The translations under genes were made by a program, and so were the position numbers. DNA of 64,000 nt from Diphasiastrum complanatum (Eukaryota; Streptophyta; Lycopodiopsida; Lycopodiales; Lycopodiaceae), in assembly GCA_029204225.1 (NCBI GenBank), contig CM055092.1, positions 75,381,019 to 75,445,018 of the forward strand, given 5' to 3'. The notes under the pieces are model-generated. The model had not been told where the DNA came from. It searched no databases and saw only the letters and a program-made list of their open reading frames with translations. Shown one piece after another: positions 34,650 to 45,358 of this stretch (position 1 is its first letter; each line of letters begins with the position of its first letter).

Positions 34650-34870
34650 AAGGGAGGAAGAAAATGTGACACATAAGTGGGTAAATGTGATTCTATTGTG
34701 TAATTTGGATTGGTTAATAATCCCTGTATGGAAATTGCACAGCACCGATTTTTTTAATTCATTAAGTTGAATTTATTTTGAATATCTATAAGACCATAAG
34801 TTGACCCTATTTGTTATTCGAAATTGTGACATGGAACGAGAATGACACTTGGTTCACATTTATTTTGTAA
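34650..34870 (+). repeat. Polypurine tract and probable 3' LTR start
   Basis: AAGGGAGGAAGAAAA at 34650-34664 is followed by TGTGACACATAAGTGG, a typical plus-strand PPT and LTR start. The LTR is cut short where copia gag coding begins near 34880. Confidence 0.55.
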
Positions 34871-34879
34871 AGAGCCTTA

Positions 34880-36170
34880 TTTCTAAGAGTTGGAACTCTA
34901 CCTTAGAAAGAAGTTCTTCACTTTAAGAATGTCTGATTCTACAGTCATCACTTCTCACATCAACAGCTTCAAATCTTTGCTAGATCAGTTATCAGCTGTA
35001 GGATGTGCTATTCAAGATGATGACGTTGTTATGACCTTGATTTCTTCGTTGCCAAAGTCCTATGAACACTTTGTTGTTATGATCTCCACTCAAACTGACC
35101 TGACTCTTCAAAAGGTCATCGGCCATCTTCTTCTTCAAGAATAAATGCGGAGAAATACTAGTGATCTGTTCGTGAAAGACAAGTCTCTGGCCCTATACAC
35201 CAAGAAAAAAGACAACTTCAAGAGAAAGAATAAAATACAGCAGCAGCAGAGGCCTAATACTCAATCAAAGAGCAATGGGTCGCGCAAGAAGCTCTTTTGC
35301 AAATATTGTAAGAGGGCAAACCATGACATCAAGGAGTGTTGTATCCGCATTCACAACAAGGCTAAGAAGCAACAACAACAACATCCAAACTCTTCCAATG
35401 CGGTGGAATTCAAGGAGCACATCACAAACCATCAGAATTGTTAATGGCTTACAATAGTAGCAATGAAGACTACGATAGTTGGTATCTGGACAGTGGCGCT
35501 ACTCAACATACGACTTCTCGCAGAGAATGGTTTACTGAGTACGCAGCTTATGGCAAAGATCAATTCATCTACCTCGCAGATTCAAGCACCATTCGCATGA
35601 AAGGCAAAGGGACAATGAAAATTGTATTCAAGAGCGATCTTTCTATTTGTGTTCCGAATGTTCTTCACGTACCTTAGCTATCTAAGAACCTGTTATCAGT
35701 CTCTAAGATAACTTATGTAGGCTACATAAAGTGACATTCTCATTTGCCATATTCGATGCAATGTCTCTTTCTTCAAATATACATAGTTATGTTTGTATAA
35801 AACTGGCAAGTTGTCAAGATATGGTGAAACTAGTTATAATGTTTTGCATCATTTTGATGTTGGAGTTATACTAGCATTCTTGGCTGGTTTTGTTGATGGA
35901 AATGAAGCTAAGGGAGGCTCATTATATCACTCATTCATGGCTAAGTTCTCAAGTGTTGAGCTTTGGAGATTGTCAATTTCTAGTGAATCTATGATCATTT
36001 TCTTGTGTCAAATAGATCTCGAAGATGGACTAGTGCTACCTACTACTTATATGATCAAGTATTGAAGCATAGTTAGCATCTATTATTGATAATGAGATGT
36101 ATGAACAGTTGATTTATACTTATCAGCAAGCAACTTCTGAGAAGAATTGGATGAATGCTAGCAGACTCCA
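34880..36170 (+). pseudogene. Copia gag-protease fragment with RT start
   Basis: The gag core lacks its N-terminus (ELYLRKKFFTLRMSDSTVIT, then DDDVVMTLISSLPKSYEHF), with an in-frame TAA at 35142. The CCHC knuckle is CKYCKRANHDIKEC. Protease follows at 35438-35700 (SWYLDSGATQHTTS, ending VLHVP, a stop, then LSKNLLSVSKI). At 36118-36150 YQQATSEKNWMNA resembles the start of the copia RT domain, so the whole integrase is deleted. The gag 5' edge abuts the LTR-like sequence at about 34875. Confidence 0.85.
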
Positions 36171-36189
36171 GCCAACTGGTAGTCGCATA

Positions 36190-36591
36190 AATAAATGTAA
36201 ACTGTCACTCTGCATAAATGAACGTAAATTGCCACAGGCGAAAAAATGCGACACTGCATTTTTATTCGTAATTCTTGACAGGCGAAAAATGTGAAAAAGA
36301 CGACACTACATTTTTACTCGTAATTCTTGACAGGTGAAAAATGCGAAAAATGCAACACAACATTTTTACTCGAAATTCCTGACAGGAGAAAAAGGCGACA
36401 CTATCGGGTTTTTGTAGAGAGAGAAAGCCCGACAGTGTTGTCAAACTCCGTGTATTTTTGCAGACTGTGTAAAAACACTTGTGATTCTGTAGACTGTATA
36501 AAAACACGAAAAATTCCTCAGAACTAGATAAACAGTTGGATGAAGACTAAAAACCGATTAGTTGATTAGTAGGAAGGAGAATAATCCAACA
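36190..36591 (-). repeat. 3' LTR of a minus-strand copia element, with internal tandem repeats
   Basis: On the minus strand the LTR starts TGTTGGATTATTC right after a PPT (AAGGGGGAG, plus-strand 36592-36600). It contains three ~60-bp units (about 36240-36400), each with TTTTTAYTCGTAATTCTTGACAGG or close variants followed by GAAAAA and GCGACAC. The left limit is approximate. Confidence 0.6.
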
Positions 36592-36604
36592 CTCCCCCTT
36601 AATC

Positions 36605-37519
36605 TAAATCCATGAATGCCTTGACCTTTAAACTTAGTTCTGCACAAACTTTTTGTGTGCATCCAAGCTTAATGCTTTAGTAAAAATATCCATTGTCATA
36701 TCTTGTGTCGACAGTACTACAATCTGACCTCTTTGTCAAGAACTTTGCTTCTGACATAGTGATACTTCAGTTCAATGTGCTTACTCCTAGAATGAAATCT
36801 AGGGTTGGTTGACAAGGCAATGGCACTTTGATTATCACAAAATAGAAATGTTAGAGCAGATTGATTCAGACTGATATTTGAAAGTAAGTTTCTCAACAAA
36901 TTGTTTCCTTTATAGCTTGTGAGGCTGCAATATACCCTGATTCTATAGAAGATAGAGCTATCGAAGATTGCTTGTGACTGTTCCAAGAAACATGACCATT
37001 GTTTAGGAAGAATGTAAATGCGAAAGTGGATTTATCAGTGTCTACATCTCCTATCCAACTTGCATCTGTAAAACCAATGAGTAAATTTAGTCTGTCATTG
37101 TCGACTGCTCCATAACAAATGCAAAAGTCCATAGTAGCTCAAAGATATCTCATGACTCTGATAAGAGCCCTCCAATGTGTTGCACCAGGGTTGGTCATAT
37201 ACTGACTTAGGGAGCTGACTACAAAAGCTATGTTTGGCCTGGTACAGATCATTGCGTACATAAAAGATCCTATAATAGAATGGTAAGGATACTCATGCAT
37301 CTGCTCCTTCTCTTGAATTGTTTGGGGACACTGGTTCTTTGACAATTTGAGACCTGGTTCCATTGGTGAGAGAGCTAACTTGCAATTAATCAAATTATAT
37401 CTAACTAACATATTGTAGATGTACCTCTGTTGAAGGATGTAAATCAACTTTCGCTTTCTATCTCTATGGATTTGAATACCAAGGGAAAAATGAGCTTCGT
37501 CCAGAAATGTCGAATTCAT
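36605..37519 (-). pseudogene. Copia RT C-terminus and RNase H fragment
   Basis: 37519-37139 reads SLGIQIHRDRKRKLIYILQQ, LSPMEPGLKL and PYHSIIGSFMYAMICTRPNIAF, the end of the copia RT (RVT_2) region. 37132-36893 reads GFTDASWIGDVDTDKSTFAF, SWNSHKQSSIALSSIESGYI, the RNase H domain. 36850-36717 reads LFCDNQSAIALSTNPRFHSR and KHIELKYHYVRSKVL. Three frames are used, so it is broken. A PPT and LTR follow at 36600. Its sibling on the opposite strand is at 61150-62306. Confidence 0.88.
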
Positions 37520-37559
37520 AAGGTAGCATTGTCTTGTCTTCTTTTATCAGATCGATATT

Positions 37560-38510
37560 GTTGCTAAAAAGCAATGTGTCGTGTAGGAAAAATAGTAATT
37601 ATTCTTCCACAGAGAACACGATGAAAGTTTGAGTAAATCAAACTAATATCAGTGTCTTCAATCGGGTCTGTATCTGATTACTAATAGAACAATATTTGTT
37701 CTGATTGAATATGCTTATACAGAATAAGAGACAACTTAAGACAATTAGAAACTATTGATCAAAAATGAATTTATAATTTTGAATCAAAATCAGTATACAT
37801 CTCTTGTTGTCTTATCTTGTTGTTGTGTCTATGATTTAATGAGTCTGATAATCTCTTTAGTTTGAGTGTTTGAGAGTTGTTTTACAACGAGTAGTGCACA
37901 TGTATTTATATTACTACAGGACAGGTCTTTTGGCCTTTTATTTATAGGTCTTTTGGCCTTTTATTTCTATAACAGTAAATCTAACCGTTTACTGATGGTT
38001 GATATTCAAATAGACACTCTGTTTCCAGGGTCGAATAAATTCTGTTCGCGACAGTCTGTCACTTCGTTACAACTCCGTGTTTCGTGAATTATTCGCGACA
38101 CTTGTCTTTTCGTGACATTTTCAACTTTCATGAATTGTTCGCGACAGATGACAATCTTGAGTTTGAAAGAAAAATCCAGAAGATTTCACGAATTGTTTAT
38201 AACAATTTCGCGACATCTGAGGTTTAAACAAGAAACAAAAGATTTTGCGACAAGATTCTGTTCGCAATTCTTTTGAGCTTCAATAAGAAAAACCACGAGC
38301 TTATACAAAAAACTATTTCGCAGTTGACTACAAGATAAATTTTGCGAATCCTTTGAGGTTGATCACGAATAGAAATGTTTCAAGTTCATGTTCATTTCTT
38401 TCTCATCCTTTGTCAAGTAAATTGTGCATTTTGTTAGTAGAATCAAGATCTGTCTGATCAGGTGTTCTACGGCTCTCTCTCAAAGTGGGCAGTTCGATTA
38501 ACCCGAATGT
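37560..38510. repeat. Non-coding stretch with TTCGCGACA repeats
   Basis: TTCGCGACA occurs exactly at 38045, 38092, 38138 and 38206, usually preceded by a GAATTATT or GAATTGTT word, with further one-base variants. It lies between two minus-strand copia fragments and is probably LTR sequence, although no LTR boundary is visible. Confidence 0.55.
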
Positions 38511-38516
38511 TCTTCA

Positions 38517-40060
38517 CTACTTCTCGAACAATGCTTTACTGAGTGGATTTGTAAAGATATCAGCTGTCATTTCCTCTGTGGGTATGAAGAATGCCTTCGG
38601 TATCTTATTCTCGACTAAGTCCCAAATCACATAATACTTGACAGCTATGAGCTTCGTTTTCGAGTGAAATACAAGATCTTTCATAAGATATATTACTGAA
38701 GTGTTATCCATTAACAAGACATAAGGTTTAGAAATAGACTCATCAAATCCTTTCAGCATCTGTTTAATCCAGATCAGCTCGTTTGCCATCTTGGCTGCTG
38801 CTACATATTCCACTTCACAGGAAGATTGAGCCATTGCTATTTTCTTCTTGCTTATCCAGAGTATGGCTATGCTAGATGCTAGAGTACAACCTCCTGAAAT
38901 ACTTTTGCTATCATCCTTCATGGATGCCCAGCTTGCGTCACTGTAAGATTTGATGTAAAATTCAGCTTCCTTTGAATAACACAGTCCATAGTCTTTCGTT
39001 TCCTGGAGATATTGTAGTACTCTCTTTGCGAACTTCCAATGCAACGATCCTGGGTTCTGATTATATTGGCTCAGCCTGTATACTACAAATGCTATATCAC
39101 GTCTGGTGTTGTCTGCTAGATATAATAATGATCCAATCAGCCTATGATAGGGTGTTTTGGCTATTCGTTCCTCTTCCTCGAGAGTCTGCGGACAATCTAC
39201 CTTGTTCAGTCTTGTTCCAGGTATCATGGGAGTATGCACACCTTTGCATTCGAGCATGTTGAAGTATTCAATGATCTTTTGAGTGTACTTTTGTTGGTGA
39301 AGATACAACTTACCACTTTCAAAGTCTCTCACGATCTGCAAGCCTAGATAGATTTTAGCTTCTCCTAGGTCAGCGATCTCAAATATTTCAGAAATGTCTC
39401 TTTTGACATCTGAGATCAACTTATCTCTTCTTGAGAAAATAAGTTTGTCATCAATATAGACAGCTAGAATGATTATTTCATTTTGGACATGTTTGATATA
39501 GACATTTGATTCAACAAATAAAGGTTTGAAGCCTAAGGAATGTAGTGCTTCATCCTTCTTTCTATACCATTGTATGGCTGCTTGTTTCAAACCATAAATA
39601 CTTTTATTCATGTGACATCCGTGTTCTAAATATTCTTGGCTTACTAAACCAAGTGGCTGGTCTATGAATAAATCTTCTTCCAATTCTGCATGCAAGAAGG
39701 CAGTCTTCTCATCCACAATATGGATTTTCATATCATGAGCCATTGCATATGCAAATAACAAGCGAATTGATGTATGTTTGACTACCGGTGAGAAAGTATT
39801 AGTGTAGTTGATCCCATACTTTTGTGAAAATCCTTTAGCTTCTCCATCAGGACCTATTTTGATCTTGTAGATCCACTTGCACTTGACTGATTTTCTGCCA
39901 TCAAGAATAGGTGCAAGTGTCCATACATTGTTCTTATACATGGATGACATTTCGTCCTCCATTGCTTGAATCCATCGATCTTTATCTGGTCCATCAACAA
40001 CTTTCTCGAATGTTTGAGATTCGTCAGAGAAACCACAAAATTTGATGGCTATATTAATAA
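38517..40060 (-). pseudogene. Copia RT-RNase H, nearly full length
   Basis: The open frame 39962-38517 (481 codons) begins MEDEMSSMYKNNVWTL, the usual start of the copia RT domain, and upstream of it GPDKDRWIQA can be read to about 40000. It has IYGLKQAAIQWY, the catalytic AVYIDDKLIFS (YIDD), the GSLLYLADNTRRDIAF block, then RNase H with KSYSDASWASMKDDSKSISG, the CEVEYVAAAKMANELIWI block and LLMDNTSVIYLMKD. It ends DIFTNPLSKALFEK at the stop. This is the best preserved pol segment in the window, but the integrase core upstream is missing, so the element is defective. Confidence 0.9.
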
Positions 40061-40129
40061 CATCCTAACCATACCTTTTTGGTGGTTTACGTTGTCTGTC
40101 AGATCTTCTCACAGGTGGTTTCGAGTTTG

Positions 40130-41105
40130 ATTCTACAAGTTTTGAGTTCGATTTTGATTCAAGATTTTTTGCTGGAATTCGAGCTGGCGATTCAAGTCTG
40201 TCAAATACTTGATCTTGACCTCCTTTGAATCTGGTAATTCTCTTTCATTATCTGCTCGTTTTTCTTCTGATGCCATTGGTAGCTCATAATCATTTTGCCT
40301 TTAAGACAAGATTCGCAAGTAGTTCGAATATCTCTATTTTTTATTTCAACTCCTTCAATTCTCTGACTTTTGTTGGCTTGGTACAAGGCTTCCATGTTCA
40401 TGTGACATAGCCTCTTGTGCCATAGAATATCTGTTGATTCTTGAGTTTGATTTGCTTGTTTGAATGTTCAAGTGATACAAATTTTCTTCTTTGTTGCCTT
40501 AAGCAACCAGGTTATCAGAATCTTCCTCGAACAATTTACAAGGGTGCTTTGTGAAGGTTACTGACATGTTTGTATTGACTATCTTAGCTACGGATAGAAG
40601 ATCTTTGTCAAGAGTAGGGACATAGAGAACTTCCTCTAGTTTCTTGTCACCCTGATTTGTGTCTAGCCATAGTACACCAGTTCCATCAACCACGTGCTAA
40701 GAACCGTCTCCAAGTATAATGAATCTCGAATAGTTCGTCTTCTTGTACTCAGACAATATTTGTTTCGAGAAAACAAAATGTGAGGTGGCTCCCGAATCAA
40801 GTACTACTTCTCGAATTTTAGAACTAGATGAGTAGCATAGATCAGCACTAACATAAGCTGATGAGTTCCTTGTCGCTCTGTCTTCTGCTGCTCTGGAGCA
40901 TTCTGCTTTGTCTTTGACATAGTTTGAATATGAAGGTTTGCTTTGATTCTGTTCCTTTTTGTTTCTAAAATTCTGATAATAGTCTACTGCTGCATGACCC
41001 CGTTTATGACAATGAATGCATTCAATCTTTGGATTTAACCAATACTTATCTTCTGTGTGACCTGATCTTTTGCATCTGTTGCAGATCTTCTTATCACCAA
41101 AATTA
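40130..41105 (-). pseudogene. Copia gag end, protease and integrase zinc finger
   Basis: From right to left: two knuckle-like motifs, CNRCKRSGHTEDKYW and CIHCHKRGHAAVDYY (the last Cys of each replaced by aromatic residues), protease EVVLDSGATSHFV at about 40800, EEVLYVPTLDKDLLSVAKI at 40640-40580, then CHMNMEALYQAN and CESCLKGKM at 40400-40290. A stop at the end of ILGDGS splits the protease region. Between 40290 and 40060 there is only linker-like sequence (RRSDRQRKPPKRYG), so the integrase catalytic core has been deleted. Confidence 0.85.
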
Positions 41106-41246
41106 TGGATCATGCAAATTGAAATTGAGAAGATCCACCAACTTGCAACCTTGCTCCACTCCTTGGATGAGAATACTTGTTGATTACCACCAAACTCCAA
41201 TGAAAAGCACCACCTCTCCAAACTTGTAAGTCTTGCTTTGATACCA
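41106..41246 (-). other. Leader fused to truncated gag; primer site
   Basis: 41110-41234 matches the leader at 42130-42256 (ACTTGCAACCTTGCT, CACCTTGGAAGAGAAT-like, CTTCTCCATGTTCTCCAA-like). The primer site 41235-41246 reads TGGTATCAAAGC on the minus strand, a one-base variant of the tRNA-Met site. The N-terminal gag is missing; the leader joins the knuckle region near 41105 and stays open across the join (open frame from 41221). Confidence 0.7.
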
Positions 41247-41681
41247 CTATAAAGAAAGCTCCTTAGATCCTACTTACAAATCACAAACACAATGATAACA
41301 CACTATGGAGAAACCACCAAACCAAGTAGAAGCATCCAATCAGGAGTAGGATGAGTTTGGACCCAATATATAGATCCAAAAGCATCCTGCACACTTAGCC
41401 ATGCATAGCCCTAAGTTCTCTATACATAGATTCACCTAGAATAGAGTCCTAAGCATGGACCAACTATTCATAGAATTGCTATTGATAACTCTACACATGC
41501 ATACATTGTCTCATACCTTGTCTAAACTCCATTTAGTGTGTTCTAGGCCTCACAAGGATATTAGTTACTTTCGGGTCACGTCTAGTATGACGTGGCATAA
41601 CTAACAGCTTGTTTCACTAGAGTACCATGTATCCAAGACTAGGAATATACTGTATCCTATGTACTGGTCATGGACATAACA
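41247..41681 (-). repeat. LTR A
   Basis: About 435 bp, related to LTR C. Minus strand begins TGTTATGTCCATG and ends CTTTATAG beside the primer site. Shared words with LTR C include GCATGGACCAACTATTCATA, AATTGCTATTGA and CATACCTTGTCTAAACTCCA. Confidence 0.8.
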
Positions 41682-41813
41682 AGGTGCCAAGCTATACAAA
41701 TTATTGTAATTCAACTCTCTAGAAGCCAAAATTGACTATAGATTATATTCATGGTTTGTGTGACCTTTAGAATAGATTGTTAGATTGTAAATTGGCAGAC
41801 AATCTCAGTACAC

Positions 41814-41905
41814 TTATAAGGGAAGCTCCCTCAAGATCCTGCTTACAAGACAAAACACAATGGAAAACACACTATGGAGCAACCACCCGACCAAGTAGAA
41901 GGAAC
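41814..41905 (-). repeat. LTR B, 3' end fragment
   Basis: TTATAAGGGAAGCTCCCTCA and AAGATCCTGCTTACAAGACA match the primer-site-proximal end of LTR C almost exactly. Only this ~90-bp end is present. 41906-42256 to its right is leader-type sequence of the next element. Confidence 0.75.
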
Positions 41906-42256
41906 CAATAAAAACATAGCCTAGAATCATAAATCATTGGAAAGGACCAGCATGCATCATTAATTTCATCATTAATGAACCCTAAAACGAAAGTACACTT
42001 GCTGAAAAATTCAGATCTACCAAAGATTTGATCTACACAAGAAAAAGCTCCAAAAAAGCATCACAAATTGGCCTTCAAGGACAATTCTCCATAAAACCAC
42101 AAAGAATCCCAAGAGTAATGGATCTTAGCAACAAATTGAAACCAGGATAGCACTTGCAACCTTGCTATCCACCTTGGAAGAGAATTCCCATGGATCCAAT
42201 ATGAAATTTTGATGAAAGGTAGCCCTTCTCCATGTTCTCCAATCTTCGTAAGCCTT

Positions 42257-42268
42257 GCTCTGATACCA
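42257..42268 (-). promoter_or_regulatory. Primer binding site of the LTR C element
   Basis: Minus strand reads TGGTATCAGAGC, matching the tRNA-Met primer site, with one T between it and the LTR end. Confidence 0.85.
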
Positions 42269-42788
42269 ATATAAGGGAAGCTCCCTCAAGATCCTGCTTA
42301 CAAGACAAAACACAATGGAAAACACAGTATGAAGCAACCACCCAACCAAGTAGAAGCAAACAATCAACTCTAGAAGCTTCACCCCCAAGCCAAAGAATAA
42401 GAAGCATGAAGGTAGAGTGAAATCCTGGCAATGAATCAATGATCACAATGAGGAGTAGGGCGAGTTTGGCCTCAATATATAGAGCCAAAAGCAACTTGGG
42501 CACATAGCCATGCATAGCCCTAAGTTCCTTATACATAGATTCACCATGAATAGAGTCCTAAGCATGGACCAACTATTCATAGAATTGCTATTGAAAACTC
42601 TACACATGCATACACTCTCATACCTTGTCTAAACTCCATTTAGTGTATTCTAGGCCTCACAAGGATATTGCTTACTTTCGGGTCACATCCAGTATGACGT
42701 GGCATAACTAACAGCTTGATTTACTGGAGTACCATGTATCCAAGACTAGGACTATATTGAATCCTACTTACTGGCCATGGACATAACA
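42269..42788 (-). repeat. LTR C
   Basis: About 520 bp on the minus strand, from TGTTATGTCCATGG to CCCTTATA. It has an ~85-bp segment near 42360-42440 (AATCAACTCTAGAAGCTTCA onward) that LTR A lacks, which explains the length difference. Termini are TG..TA rather than TG..CA. Confidence 0.8.
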
Positions 42789-43499
42789 ACACTACTAAGA
42801 ATGTGGAGAAGAAATTTTATGATCTAATTTGGATTGTAATGCATGAAACATATATGCAATGTTTGAGAAAAGTTATTTTTGCATTGAAAATTTTGCTATT
42901 TTTAGCGATTACATGTTTTCTCATTTGTTGTGGATTGTATACTACATGTGAATAATCCATAGTCCATAAAATTTGACCTGAACCGTCTGTGGAATTGATG
43001 CAATAGGTATAATCATTTTTGCATCAAGGGTCGATGACAAATGGTGAAATTGCTAAATAAGCACTACTTCCATAATGTACTAGCTTTCTTTGGCAATTCA
43101 AATACACTAATTTTGAATAATTTTGTTTGCATCAAAGCATATAATCAACTATGCATTCATAGTGCAACAGTGATAGCATTATCGGTTAATTTTAATGACA
43201 TCATTTTTTGTTTTGTTGGGATGATTATCTATATCATCCCAAAAAAAACAAAAAACAAAAAAGATGTCACTGTTAAAAGTAGTACTAGAATTTATTTCTC
43301 TACATGAAAGATATGATAATAATAATAGTTACTATTTATTGTACTAAATTGAAAAGTGGACGTTTCTTATTGTATTGTTTGAATTCCATTCAATACCATA
43401 AAGTCAATATTTTCTTCAATGGGTTGTATGGTATGGCTTTTGATAATCTATTATGGCATATGTTAGTGATGTTTTCCATTCGCATAACTAAGTAAATTC
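42789..43499. other. AT-rich intergenic stretch
   Basis: No domain recognised. Short open frames (43041-43307, 43304-43495) look random. A gypsy gag remnant begins near 43500. Confidence 0.4.
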
Positions 43500-44831
43500 A
43501 ATCATATGGCAATATTTTGGTGGAGGGAAAAGCGCGAAAAGGGGGCTAATTCCATTATGAAATTTGCAACCTATTTTATGGTTATTGATGATTCTAAAAA
43601 GTACAAGAGGTTGATATTTTGTTGTATAGGCATTTGAAGATGGGATAACTATATCCAAGAATTTTATGAGTTAATGTCAAAAGTGACAATGATGGATCCA
43701 AGTTTGGCGAAGTTGCAATTTATCCTAGGCCTACTTGCAGATTACAAAAAATAACACCAACACAATCTGGATTGCCAAGGAGTGTGATTCAGATATGGTT
43801 GCCTCAATGGAGGTCAACACAACACACTGTCCTATGGGTAAACGAAAGAGAAAAACTAAATATTTTGAGTTGGATGAACTCACATCCAAGAAAAAGAACA
43901 TAGGTGTCTCATACTAAGCGAGCAAGGAATCATTGCTTATGTCACAAAAGGCCAAGGCAATTGATGAGAGAGTGTCCACAAAGAAAAATAAGGCATCTTT
44001 GCATGCTCAAGTGGTTTCTATTCTGAGTAGTAAGATAAGCTTTTTGAAAGCTGATACAAATTGTGGAGTGCAATTCTAGTATTGCTTCATTTGGTCCTAA
44101 TGACCTTTTGTTCAAAAGACAAAATTTTAAGAAATGAATTGAAATGTACTATTAAACTCAACTCACATTTTATTACTTCTCAATTGGTGCAGAAGCTCGG
44201 GATTCTCGTGGTAGCAAGTGACCATGGTACATGGTACACTTGGCTTCAAGATCTAACATAAGAATTTGGGATGTGAAAGTACCAAGTTGCCACTAGAGCT
44301 ACATAATTATTGAGAATTAATTCATTCATGTTTTGAATTTAGATAGGACGGATGTTATTCTAGGTTACGAGTGGTGTTTTAAAAAATATGATAACTCACG
44401 AATTGATTCTAAATATCATCAACTACAAGTTTATGATGGTGATGATCTGGTATCTTTAATTGGTGAAACTATTATGTTGCAATTTCCTGTGGTTTCTTTT
44501 ATGGAAAAATAAATGAAAGAAAAATTTGATTTTGATTATGAAATGTTTGATATTGTTTTGAAGTTTGTATGCATTGTGAATCTTTATGAATCATGGTAAT
44601 CTCGTACTCTTTGAAAGTTTAAAATCTAAATATTAGATAATGAGCAACATTATATAAAAACTGTACAATGAATTTGAAGATGTTTTTCGTCTTAAATTAT
44701 CTCATGGTTTACACCTTAAGCAATTGATCATCAGATAGACGCAATACCTAGTACCCCAACCTATATTCGCCAACCATATATGTTCAACTAAAAAGAGGAA
44801 CTTGAGATTGGAAGGCAAATAGACGAATTAT

Positions 44832-44834
<3 letters not shown>
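43500..44834 (+). pseudogene. Gypsy gag-protease-RT fragment, plus strand
   Basis: Gag: EFYELMSKVTMMDPSLAKLQ then FILGLLADYK at 43650-43740. Knuckle-like HCLCHKRPRQLMRECPQRK is at about 43930-43990. A protease-end-like stretch DRTDVILGYEW (44345-44377) is followed by SHGLHLKQLI and IDAIPSTPTYIRQPYMFN, the segment that precedes RT in gypsy elements, ending KEELEIGRQIDELY. Coding stops there, directly against a GA microsatellite. Many stops and frameshifts. Confidence 0.75.

Positions 44835-44867
<33 letters not shown>
44835..44867. repeat. (GA)n microsatellite
   Basis: About 16 GA units. The gypsy fragment ends at its left edge and upstream sequence of the TIC32-like gene begins at its right edge. 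Confidence 0.95.
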
Positions 44868-44869
<2 letters not shown>

Positions 44870-44886
44870 TGCTCTTGTTGCAGTTT

Positions 44887-45092
44887 CACATCCTCTAAGG
44901 GTGTCTTTCCATATGGCCTCTTCACCTAGCAATGTGTCACAAAAAGCCTCTCACATCCTCTTAGGGCTTCTTTCCATATAGTGTTTACTATCCAAGTGAA
45001 TGAATTCACCGATTCTCTCCAGCACCTAACTTTTGTGTTTTGTGGGGTGGGCCTTTCTTGATTGAGGTGACATGGAAAAGACACCCTAAGAA
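44887..45092. repeat. Direct and inverted repeat upstream of the SDR gene
   Basis: CACATCCTCTWAGGGYKTCT followed by TTCCATAT occurs at 44887-44914 and 44952-44979. An inverted copy, ATGGAAAAGACACCCTAAGA, lies at 45072-45091. It could form a stem with about 155-bp loop in the promoter region. No known element was recognised. Confidence 0.65.
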
Positions 45093-45358
45093 AATGCTGA
45101 TCTGGGCCCATTCTGAAGATTCATGTGAACAACCGTCCTCCTGCATCCTCGAGGAGCTAGCTGCACATCCTGAGCAAGGACGTCCTGTATTTATGCCAAA
45201 GCCCGAGGGAGAAACAAGACATTGGATCTTCAAGGAAATTCAACTGTTCTCTCAATGTTTTGCTCCTCTTTATTGACTCATTCATTCTTCATGACAGTAG
45301 TGGCATTCTTCTTGTGCTCAACTTCTTCTACTCAAAGGAGGCAGCAGCAGCAGCCATC

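Noticed and set aside
36262-36507. 81-codon minus-strand ORF with repeated SRITSKN-like blocks
   Set aside because: It is a translation of the tandem units inside a copia LTR.
38972-39347. Plus-strand ORFs within 38517-39962
   Set aside because: Antisense shadows of the copia RT-RNase H frame.
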